Source: a bacterium (GTDB lineage: Bacteria > Spirochaetota > UBA4802 > UBA5550). Taken from it: a stretch of 5,142 nt of DNA. The DNA lies in the NCBI GenBank assembly GCA_024224995.1, contig JAAENB010000817.1, positions 1 to 5,142 on the forward strand. Reading direction: 5' to 3'. Below the pieces are notes generated by a model. It made no database searches, was not told the DNA's origin, and was given only the letters and a program-made list of their open reading frames with translations. Below are positions 1 through 4,492 of the stretch, in pieces; within the stretch, counting starts at the first letter, position 1; each line of letters starts with the position of its first letter. Made by a program: the position numbers and the translations under genes.

Positions 1-74
1 AAAAAGAGTTTCTTGAGAGAGGTATCATTATCCCGATTACCTTTGAAGAGTGCATTCCCGTAATTATCTCTTGA
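1..74 (+). CDS. Possible C-terminal end of an upstream protein (partial)
   Basis: Reading from base 3, an open frame of 23 codons ends at TGA 72-74. It reads as a plausible protein tail (FLERGIIIPITFEECIPV, then IIS). A second frame, from base 1, is also open to a TAA at 61-63 but gives a less protein-like, Ser/Leu/Arg-rich peptide. I cannot name a family from so little. The frame choice rests only on amino-acid character, so this could also be non-coding. Confidence 0.35.
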   Translation, partial: KEFLERGIIIPITFEECIPVIIS

Positions 75-98
75 CTAACATGAAAAAACACGTAAGCT
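71..98 (+). promoter_or_regulatory. Weak promoter candidate for the thioesterase gene
   Basis: TTGACT at 71-76 is a good -35 match and overlaps the stop codon of the possible upstream frame. The only -10 candidate at normal spacing is TAAGCT at 93-98 (16-base spacer), which is poor. The AT-rich stretch 109-121 has better -10-like strings (TAATAT, TATATT) but no matching -35. The thioesterase could instead be read through from upstream. Confidence 0.22.
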
Positions 99-134
99 AT
101 TAGATGTGTAATATATATATTTCTATTCTTTGAC

Positions 135-140
135 GGAGGA
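135..140 (+). promoter_or_regulatory. Ribosome binding site that fixes the thioesterase start
   Basis: GGAGGA ends 10 bases before ATG 151. The same frame is open upstream to a TTG at 130, but using that codon would place this Shine-Dalgarno sequence inside the coding region and leave the TTG with no ribosome site of its own. The ATG at 151 is therefore preferred. Confidence 0.85.
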
Positions 141-150
141 ACCTGTTCCA

Positions 151-615
151 ATGAAAGCGAAAAAGATCAGTGAGAGCAAAGTGGAGATTGTTCAGCAGAT
201 GACCCACCAGGACGCGAATCTCGCGGGTAATGTCCATGGCGGAGTTATATTAAAATATATCGACAATACTGCCAGCATTGTGGCGGCCAGGCACACTACG
301 GGATATGTGGTTACGGCCTCTATTGACCAGGTCAATTTTCATAATCCTGTTTTTGTGGGAGACCTGCTCAGGGTCAAGGCCTGTATTAACCTGGTAAATA
401 ATACCTCAATGGAACTGGGGGTGCGTATTGAAGCTGAGAATTTTATTAGCGGCGAGGTGCGGCATACCGCGTCCGCGTATCTTACTTTTGTGTCTGTTGA
501 TGCTGAGGGAAAACCGCGCCCTGTTCTGCCCATTATCCTGGAAACCGAAGAGGATAAACGGAGAAATCGTGAGGCCGGGGTCAGGAGAAAGCTGCGGTTT
601 AAGGGGGCTTCTTAA
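151..615 (+). CDS. Acyl-CoA thioesterase, hotdog fold, YciA/BACH type
   Basis: The 154-residue protein should hydrolyse acyl-CoA thioesters to free acid and CoA in the cytosol. It is close to the usual length of single-hotdog enzymes of this family and has no signal peptide. Visible family marks, numbered from ATG 151, are the active-site helix region G26-NVHGG-V-I-L-K-Y-I-D38, where N27 and D38 sit where the BACH/YciA families carry catalytic Asn and Asp; the central strand VVTASIDQVNF (53-63); NPVFVGD (65-71), typical of the strand that closes the hotdog sheet; and VDAEGKPRPV (116-125) near the C-terminus, also seen in YciA-like enzymes. The last 25 residues are rich in Lys, Arg and Glu and may form an exposed helix. 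The in-frame TTG at 130 would add seven residues and is rejected because of the ribosome site. Chain-length preference cannot be read from the sequence, and no neighbour points to a pathway. Confidence 0.9.
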   Translation: MKAKKISESKVEIVQQMTHQDANLAGNVHGGVILKYIDNTASIVAARHTTGYVVTASIDQVNFHNPVFVGDLLRVKACINLVNNTSMELGVRIEAENFISGEVRHTASAYLTFVSVDAEGKPRPVLPIILETEEDKRRNREAGVRRKLRFKGAS

Positions 616-706
616 GGAACTGGAATTTAAATAGGACCGGTTTCCGAGGGATTCTGTCCGGGGTGTTTTCTGAGAGAAAGAGAGACGTTGCGTGCAACGC
701 CTTTAC

Positions 707-742
707 GGCCCTGGTTCCGAAGATGTTGTCCGGGGCCTTTTT
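707..742 (+). terminator. Intrinsic terminator of the thioesterase gene
   Basis: GGCCCTGG (707-714) pairs with CCGGGGCC (730-737), giving eight pairs including one G-T, around a 15-base loop. TTTTT (738-742) follows at once. It lies about 90 bases after the stop codon on the right strand to end this transcript. Confidence 0.7.
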
Positions 743-744
743 CA

Positions 745-776
745 TCATAACGTGGGTTTAAAAGCCCACGCTATGA
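745..776. repeat. REP-like palindrome
   Basis: TCATA-a-CGTGGG (745-756) is mirrored by CCCACG-c-TATGA (765-776). These are eleven matched pairs with one mismatch, and the centre TTTAAAAG can pair further. There is no T-run on either side, so it is not a standard terminator. Short GC-rich palindromes of the CGTGGG...CCCACG kind occur as dispersed REP-like elements in many genomes. Only one copy is present in this window, so membership in a repeat family is inference. Confidence 0.5.
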
Positions 777-808
777 GAAGGGAGACCACGGGACGATTCT
801 GAAAAAAT

Positions 809-850
809 AAAAAAAGGGGAAAAGCAAAAGCTTTTCCCCTTTGTGGTTAA
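809..850. repeat. Hairpin element, copy A
   Basis: A perfect 13-bp stem, AAAGGGGAAAAGC (813-825) with GCTTTTCCCCTTT (830-842), encloses an AAAA loop and is followed by GTGGTTAA (843-850). Both arms and this tail recur at 2771-2812. On the minus strand the stem runs into a long T-rich tract (complement of 802-815), so it would work well as a leftward terminator. Rightward it has only the three T's that end the stem. No minus-strand gene lies immediately to its right, so its job may be to block antisense transcription or to stabilise RNA, or it may be a dispersed element. Confidence 0.65.
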
Positions 851-904
851 CCAAAAATCAAAACTGCTGCCGGTGAATTTTAATAAAAAATGCGTTAATG
901 GAGC

Positions 905-933
905 TTGACGTATTGCTCCGGAATGAGTATATT
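905..933 (+). promoter_or_regulatory. Sigma70-type promoter candidate for the repeat lipoprotein
   Basis: TTGACG (905-910) and TATATT (928-933), each five of six to consensus, are separated by exactly 17 bases. Transcription would start near 941. The -10 box is the inner part of the left arm of the palindrome at 922-952, which suggests control at this site. The -35 is flanked by a short GGAGC/GCTCC inverted repeat (900-904 and 915-919). Confidence 0.5.
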
Positions 934-959
934 CTAATACAATATACTCATTTTTTTTT
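922..959 (+). promoter_or_regulatory. Perfect 12-bp inverted repeat over the -10 box: operator, or terminator with T tail
   Basis: AATGAGTATATT (922-933) and AATATACTCATT (941-952) are perfect inverted copies around CTAATAC, followed by seven more T's (953-959). Two readings are possible. As DNA, it is a two-fold symmetric site with arm centres 19 bases apart, covering the -10 box and start site, which is a classic place for a repressor. As RNA, it is a stem with a U tail, hence an intrinsic terminator for read-through or a small RNA, but only two of its twelve pairs are G-C. The promoter overlap makes me favour the operator. Confidence 0.45.
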
Positions 960-1085
960 CTTCTTTCTAATACTCGTTTTCCCGCGCTGTGATTTTCCTG
1001 AAGATAAAAAAATATTATATTGTTCCCCTTATATTTCTTGTGCAAATTTTTATAAAAAATAATTTTTTTTTAAGGAGATAAATCT

Positions 1086-2708
1086 ATGAACACTAAAAGT
1101 TTTGCTTTGTTTTTCCTGGTTTTTCTTGCGGCCCTGGTTCCGGGCTGTGAAGAGGGGCTGTATCAATCCAGTCCTGCTATTGAAGGTTCTATTGTTATCA
1201 ACAATAACAAAAGTTCTACCTATTCCCGTTCTGTTACGCTTTCCGTTAATGTGCTGGAAGCCTCTGAAATGCGTTTTAGCAATGACGGGATTAAATGGAG
1301 TGAATGGGAGCCCTATGCTTCCTCTAAAGAATGGATTCTTGAAAAGTTTATTGGCGAGCATACGGTTTTTGCCGGGTTCCGTAAACGTATCTCACTGCGG
1401 GTTGTGGAGATTCAGGACTCAATTTCTGTCCTGGGTTTAAGCGATTTTCTTATAAATTACGGAAGCACCTTTTCTCTTTCAAACTCCGTTATCCTGAATG
1501 TTCCTCCTTCCGACGCTCTTAAGATGCGCTTTAGTAATGACAATGTTTCCTGGGGCGATTGGCTTCCCATGAGCGAAACTGTCTCCTGGGATCTTCCTGC
1601 CGGTTTTGGTGAAAAGACTGTTTTTGCCGAGTTTATCGATGCCGTAGACGGCAGCTCGTTCTTAAACGATTCTATTTCGGTTACGGACCCTGACACTTGC
1701 GGTATTTCTCTTAATAACGGCGCCGCTCAAAGTTTTTCCCGCTACGTTTCCCTTACCTGTGACGTGCCCGGCGCTGCTGAGATGCGGTTTAGCAATGACA
1801 ATACCGGGTGGAGCAGCTGGACTGCCTATTCACCAGACTCTTCCTGGGATCTTTCTTCCGGGACCGGGGCTAAGACCGTATACGGACAATTTCGGGACTC
1901 TGCCGGGAATGCTATCGCCCTGACCGATTCCATTAGTCTTGCCGATGACGCCTCTTCGAGCTTTGTTATCAACAATAACGCTGCCGGTTCTTTTTCAAAA
2001 AGCGTTGCCCTGAACAGTAATGTTGATGGCGCTGTGGAGATGCGCTTTAGCCTGGACGGGGTTTACTGGTCCGATTGGGAGAGCTATGCCTCTTCTGTTA
2101 ATAAAGAGCTTTCTATTTTTGGCGCTCTTACCGTATGGGGGCAGTTTCGTGATGCTGCCGGGAATGTTGTTGAGAAGATTGACGGGATTAATCTCTATGA
2201 CCCCAGCGGTATTTCCTGTTCCATTGAATATGGTGAAGCGTATACCTTTGCATCCAGCGTTCATCTGGGGATAAACGGCACAGGCGCTGCTGAAATGTGT
2301 TTCAGCACTGACGGAAGTTCCTGGACTGAGTGGGAGAGTTACAGCGCTTCCAAAACCTGGCCTTTGTCTGCCGGTTCCGGGGGGAAGTCTGTTTATGTTA
2401 AGCTTCGGGATAGTTCGGGGAATGAGCTGGAGAGGAGTGATAGTATTACTTTTACTGGTACTGATGGGCTTCAGTTTATATTTTTGAGTCGTGCAAATTT
2501 ACCTCTTTCTGATAACTATATAGATACCTATAATATCAATGCCCCGGGATGCGCATATATTCGAACTAGAGTTAACAGTGGTTCCTGGTCATCATGGAAT
2601 GTTTATGATGAAGCAGGTTGTGATTCGGTTATTTTTCCTAAGGCGGTTCATGAACTTGAATTTAAGGATTCCCGAGGGCATGTTTTATATTATGTTTTAA
2701 GTATTTGA
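1086..2708 (+). CDS. Lipoprotein with six Ig-like tandem repeats
   Basis: This 540-residue protein starts at an ATG with an AAGGAG ribosome site (1072-1077) eight bases upstream. Residues 1-20 are a short lipoprotein signal (Lys4, then a hydrophobic stretch) ending in V-P-G-C, with Cys21 as the likely lipidated residue; the Pro at -2 is unusual. The rest is six beta-rich repeats of about 86 residues, near 37-116, 121-199, 207-286, 293-369, 377-456 and 463-540. The core is E-M-R-F-S-N-D-G-x-x-W-x-x-W-x-x-Y, then W-x-L, G-x-K-T-V-Y-x-Q-F-R-D-x-A-G-N. The W-x2-W pair is kept in all six (71/74, 156/159, 242/245, 328/331, 413/416, 501/504). Repeats 1, 2 and 6 lack a good AGN end. Repeat 6 is the most divergent. 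Such repeats are known from surface proteins of bacteria and archaea. A surface or periplasmic binding or structural role is inference; no enzyme motif is seen. Confidence 0.85.
   Translation: MNTKSFALFFLVFLAALVPGCEEGLYQSSPAIEGSIVINNNKSSTYSRSVTLSVNVLEASEMRFSNDGIKWSEWEPYASSKEWILEKFIGEHTVFAGFRKRISLRVVEIQDSISVLGLSDFLINYGSTFSLSNSVILNVPPSDALKMRFSNDNVSWGDWLPMSETVSWDLPAGFGEKTVFAEFIDAVDGSSFLNDSISVTDPDTCGISLNNGAAQSFSRYVSLTCDVPGAAEMRFSNDNTGWSSWTAYSPDSSWDLSSGTGAKTVYGQFRDSAGNAIALTDSISLADDASSSFVINNNAAGSFSKSVALNSNVDGAVEMRFSLDGVYWSDWESYASSVNKELSIFGALTVWGQFRDAAGNVVEKIDGINLYDPSGISCSIEYGEAYTFASSVHLGINGTGAAEMCFSTDGSSWTEWESYSASKTWPLSAGSGGKSVYVKLRDSSGNELERSDSITFTGTDGLQFIFLSRANLPLSDNYIDTYNINAPGCAYIRTRVNSGSWSSWNVYDEAGCDSVIFPKAVHELEFKDSRGHVLYYVLSI
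1194..2708 (+). repeat. Six tandem coding repeats with a period of about 258 bases
   Basis: The aligned core residue (Met, or Ile in the last repeat) lies at codons 62, 147, 233, 319, 404 and 492, a spacing of 85, 86, 86, 85 and 88 codons. In each unit the first Trp of the W-x2-W pair comes nine residues later. DNA identity between units is limited to the core (for example TTTAGCAATGAC in units 1 and 3, TTTAGTAATGAC in unit 2), so the duplication is old. The final unit is visibly richer in A and T than units 2-5. Confidence 0.8.
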
Positions 2709-2770
2709 TTAATAAGGTAATCGGTGGCCCAGGTTATCAACTATTGGAAAGACCTGGTGGGAATAAAACT

Positions 2771-2812
2771 AAAAAAGGGGAAAAGCGGAAAGCTTTTCCC
2801 CTTTGTGGTTAA
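2771..2812. repeat. Hairpin element, copy B; possible end of the lipoprotein transcript
   Basis: The arms AAAAAAGGGGAAAAGC (2771-2786) and 2792-2812 match copy A (810-825 and 830-850) base for base. Only the loop differs, GGAAA here and AAAA there. Sequence outside the element differs. It begins 62 bases after the lipoprotein stop codon, so it may end or protect that mRNA, although its better T-run is on the minus strand. A weaker inverted repeat, CCAGGT/ACCTGG (2729-2734 and 2752-2757), lies between the stop codon and this element and has no T tail. Confidence 0.65.
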
Positions 2813-2830
2813 AAAGTTTAAATTTTTATG

Positions 2831-2859
2831 GTTTTGTCAACAAAATGCAATGTTTTGTC
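2831..2859 (+). promoter_or_regulatory. Direct repeat GTTTTGTC upstream of the first barrel promoter
   Basis: GTTTTGTC occurs at 2831-2838 and 2852-2859, a spacing of 21 bases or two helical turns. The first copy also forms an inverted repeat with CAAAA at 2841-2845. They lie about 70 to 100 bases before the predicted start site, a common place for activator binding. Function is inference. Confidence 0.3.
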
Positions 2860-2893
2860 GGTTTTCCCCGGTTTAGTTGCTATGAAAATCATC

Positions 2894-2922
2894 TTGACAA
2901 AAAAAGAAAAACTCTGTATACT
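2894..2922 (+). promoter_or_regulatory. Strong sigma70-type promoter of the first barrel gene
   Basis: TTGACA (2894-2899), a 17-base spacer and TATACT (2917-2922) are near consensus. The start would be near 2929, giving a leader of about 65 bases to ATG 2994. Confidence 0.85.
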
Positions 2923-2993
2923 CAGGTGAGATAAAAGATTAAAAAAATGTATGCGGAGTTTTTAACAAATAATTTTTTTGAGGAGAATCTTCT

Positions 2994-3563
2994 ATGAAAA
3001 AAATAATTTTTATTCTATGCTTAACAGTAACTTTTGCTTTTTTCGCGCAAAAGAGTGAGGCAAACCAGATCACTGTCTGGGGTGGTTATAACTTTGCCAG
3101 CAGTGACATGCTGGATGCCATGGATATTCTGGCCAGGATAGGCGGCATTGATGTCACAAAAGGCGGTTTTACCGCAGGGGCTGATTTATGGATGGGAGAT
3201 AAACTGCAATTTGGCGTGGGGTCCGGGTATATCAGTTTTTTTGCTCTTGAAGTTGGTACTTTAGATGCCTCTTTAGCTCTTGTTCCTATTATGGCACAGT
3301 TGAGATTCTTTGTTACCGGGGGATTCCATGTAGGAGGCGGTGTGGGTTATCTTTTTGGTGTAACAAAATATGAAGACAATGGCGTATCACAGGATGACGA
3401 TTCTATCAATGGAAGCAGTTTTGGCATAGAAGCTCTTGTTGGATATGATATTACTCTTACGGATTCCGTAGTATTAAACCTTGGATGCAGGCTTTATATA
3501 GGTTTTGATGATGAAACCCTGATAAATGTTGTACCCAGCGGCGGTATAGGGTTACGATTCTAA
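2994..3563 (+). CDS. Small outer-membrane beta-barrel protein, paralogue 1
   Basis: A 189-residue protein with an AGGAGA ribosome site (2981-2986). Residues 1-23 are a clear signal peptide (MKK, hydrophobic core, cleavage after S-E-A), leaving about 166 residues. The mature part alternates Gly and aromatic or aliphatic residues in roughly eight candidate strands (near 26-34, 57-67, 70-82, 94-107, 110-121, 142-152, 158-170, 178-189) and ends G-I-G-L-R-F, the terminal Phe expected for BAM-assembled barrels. Size and pattern fit the broad eight-stranded OmpA/OmpX-like barrel group. Asp-rich stretches (K125-YEDNGVSQDDD) look like an external loop. The gene has its own promoter and terminator and is followed by a paralogue. 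Ligand or function cannot be read from the sequence. Confidence 0.8.
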   Translation: MKKIIFILCLTVTFAFFAQKSEANQITVWGGYNFASSDMLDAMDILARIGGIDVTKGGFTAGADLWMGDKLQFGVGSGYISFFALEVGTLDASLALVPIMAQLRFFVTGGFHVGGGVGYLFGVTKYEDNGVSQDDDSINGSSFGIEALVGYDITLTDSVVLNLGCRLYIGFDDETLINVVPSGGIGLRF

Positions 3564-3582
3564 CCTGACCGGTCTTAAAACG

Positions 3583-3616
3583 AGCCCGCACTGATTATCT
3601 ACGGGAGCGGGCTTTT
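3583..3616 (+). terminator. Intrinsic terminator of the first barrel gene
   Basis: AGCCCGC (3583-3589) pairs with GCGGGCT (3607-3613), a perfect seven-bp GC-rich stem with a 17-base loop, followed by TTT. It begins 20 bases after the stop codon. Confidence 0.75.
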
Positions 3617-3660
3617 CACCTTCTTAATACGCAACTCCCATAACAATGTTCCTTCCCCGG

Positions 3661-3676
3661 CAAGTTTTTTAACTTG
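3661..3676 (+). promoter_or_regulatory. Inverted repeat overlapping the -35 box of the second barrel gene
   Basis: CAAGTT (3661-3666), TTTT, AACTTG (3671-3676) is a perfect six-bp inverted repeat whose right arm shares its last three bases with the -35 TTGACA. It could be an operator. The first barrel promoter lacks this palindrome, which may separate the control of the two paralogues. Confidence 0.35.
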
Positions 3677-3704
3677 ACAATGCTCAAAAATCCAGTAGTT
3701 TACT
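3674..3704 (+). promoter_or_regulatory. Promoter candidate of the second barrel gene
   Basis: The -35 TTGACA (3674-3679) is perfect. The best -10 is TTTACT (3699-3704) with a long 19-base spacer; TAGTTT (3696-3701) at 16 bases is an alternative. It looks weaker than the promoter of the first paralogue. TTCCCCGG lies upstream in both (2864-2871 and 3653-3660), and AAATGTAT and CAAATAA lie in both leaders (2945-2952 and 2966-2972; 3734-3741 and 3744-3750). Confidence 0.55.
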
Positions 3705-3771
3705 CATTATAGAACCGAGCAAAGATGTGAGTGAAATGTATAGCAAATAAAATTTTGGAGAATTCTTTTAT

Positions 3772-4362
3772 ATGAAAAAAATATTATTTATTTTATGCTT
3801 AACTGTCATTTCTGCTTTTATCGCGCAAAGCAGTTATGCAAAAGAGGTAAAACAGGTAACTCTCTGGGGTGGTTATAATTTTGCCAGTAGTGATATAGTA
3901 GATTCCATGGATGCTTCTGCAGCTTCGTTAGGCAGCAGTTCTACAACCACAACAGGCGGCATTGCAGCAGGAGTTGATTTCTGGATGGGGGAAACATTTC
4001 AATATGGTGGTGGAATCGGATACCTGAAGTTTTATTCTCTTGATTTCACTGTTGCATCATTTTCAGTGGAAGCCAATTTAGGCTTTGTTCCTGTTATGGT
4101 ACAGGCGAGATACTTTCTTCTCTCGGGACTCCACGTTGGAGGCGGTATAGGGTATTTCTTTGGTGTGGGAACGTATGAATTCAATGGTGTAGAAACTGAT
4201 GCCGGTGGAGGAAGCTGTTTTGCTTTTGAGGCACTGGTTGGATATGATCTTGCCATTACGGAATCCGTAGTAATAAACCTCGGGTGCCGTGCTTATATCG
4301 GTTTTGATAGTGAATTTTTAATAAACATTGTACCCAGCGGCGGCGTTGGTTTTAAATTCTAA
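3772..4362 (+). CDS. Small outer-membrane beta-barrel protein, paralogue 2
   Basis: A 196-residue protein with GGAGAA (3757-3762) before ATG 3772. Residues 1-23 are a signal peptide ending S-Y-A. By eye more than half of its residues match the preceding gene product. Shared blocks are the signal core FILCLTV, WGGYNFASSD (32-41), HVGGGIGY (121-128), EALVGYD (153-159), NLGCRAYIGFD (169-179) and VPSGGVGFKF at the C-terminus with terminal Phe. It differs mainly in putative loops: a Ser/Thr-rich insert (SLGSSSTTTT, 52-61) replaces a shorter loop, and two or so extra residues lie near 92-98. It has mature cysteines at 149 and 172, while paralogue 1 has only the second. It is likely an outer-membrane barrel from a gene duplication; its role is unknown. 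Confidence 0.8.
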   Translation: MKKILFILCLTVISAFIAQSSYAKEVKQVTLWGGYNFASSDIVDSMDASAASLGSSSTTTTGGIAAGVDFWMGETFQYGGGIGYLKFYSLDFTVASFSVEANLGFVPVMVQARYFLLSGLHVGGGIGYFFGVGTYEFNGVETDAGGGSCFAFEALVGYDLAITESVVINLGCRAYIGFDSEFLINIVPSGGVGFKF

Positions 4363-4440
4363 ATTGATTAATCATTTCGCTGCATCTAAAAAACTCTCAT
4401 GCTGAGGGTGCTGCAATAGTACTAACGGTTCTATACAACA

Positions 4441-4475
4441 ACAGGGGATTCCACACTTCCGTGGACATCCCCTGT
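4441..4475. terminator. Hairpin between convergent genes, probable bidirectional terminator
   Basis: ACAGGGGAT (4441-4449) pairs with ATCCCCTGT (4467-4475). After one bulged C, five more pairs follow (TCCAC with GTGGA), closing on the loop ACTTCC. It lies 78 bases after the + gene and 17 bases beyond the minus-strand gene's stop. Neither side has a strong T-run; the minus direction (TGTTGTATAG) is the better one, so it more likely serves the minus-strand gene. Confidence 0.55.
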
Positions 4476-4492
4476 ATTAAAACAAGCGGTTT

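Larger units (their letters stand above)
616..1085. other. Structured 470-base intergenic region
   Basis: I see no convincing gene here. The region holds, in order, a small CGTTGC/GCAACG inverted repeat (686-699), the thioesterase terminator, a REP-like palindrome, a long hairpin element with a second copy downstream, a promoter with an overlapping palindrome, and a very AT-rich leader (about 1000-1070) before the lipoprotein ribosome site. The leader has a nine-base direct repeat, TTCTAATAC at 932-940 and 965-973, 33 bases apart. The lipoprotein mRNA would carry an untranslated leader of about 145 bases if it starts near 941. Confidence 0.7.

Noticed and set aside
130..150. TTG at 130 as the thioesterase start
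   Set aside because: The GGAGGA ribosome site at 135-140 would fall inside the gene, and ATG 151 is ideally spaced from it.
922..959. Riboswitch or attenuator leader of the lipoprotein gene
   Set aside because: The predicted start near 941 lies inside the hairpin, so the mRNA would not contain the whole stem, and no known riboswitch core is visible in the AT-rich leader.
758..1045. 95-codon open frame on the minus strand in the intergenic region
   Set aside because: It starts at TTG with no ribosome site, runs through the hairpin element, the promoter and the palindrome, and gives a protein with no recognisable pattern.
1457..2264. Long open frames on both strands inside the repeat lipoprotein gene
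   Set aside because: They are shadows of the in-frame repeat gene and have no ribosome site or family pattern.
1194..2708. CRISPR array or DNA-level tandem repeat
   Set aside because: The regular period of about 258 bases is a protein-domain repeat; the DNA copies are diverged and there are no short identical repeats with spacers.
809..2812. Composite transposon flanked by the two hairpin elements
   Set aside because: The elements are too short to be insertion sequences, there is no transposase between them, and no target-site duplication is evident.
4032..4256. 74-codon minus-strand frame opposite the second barrel gene
   Set aside because: It is antisense to a well-supported coding region and has no start context.
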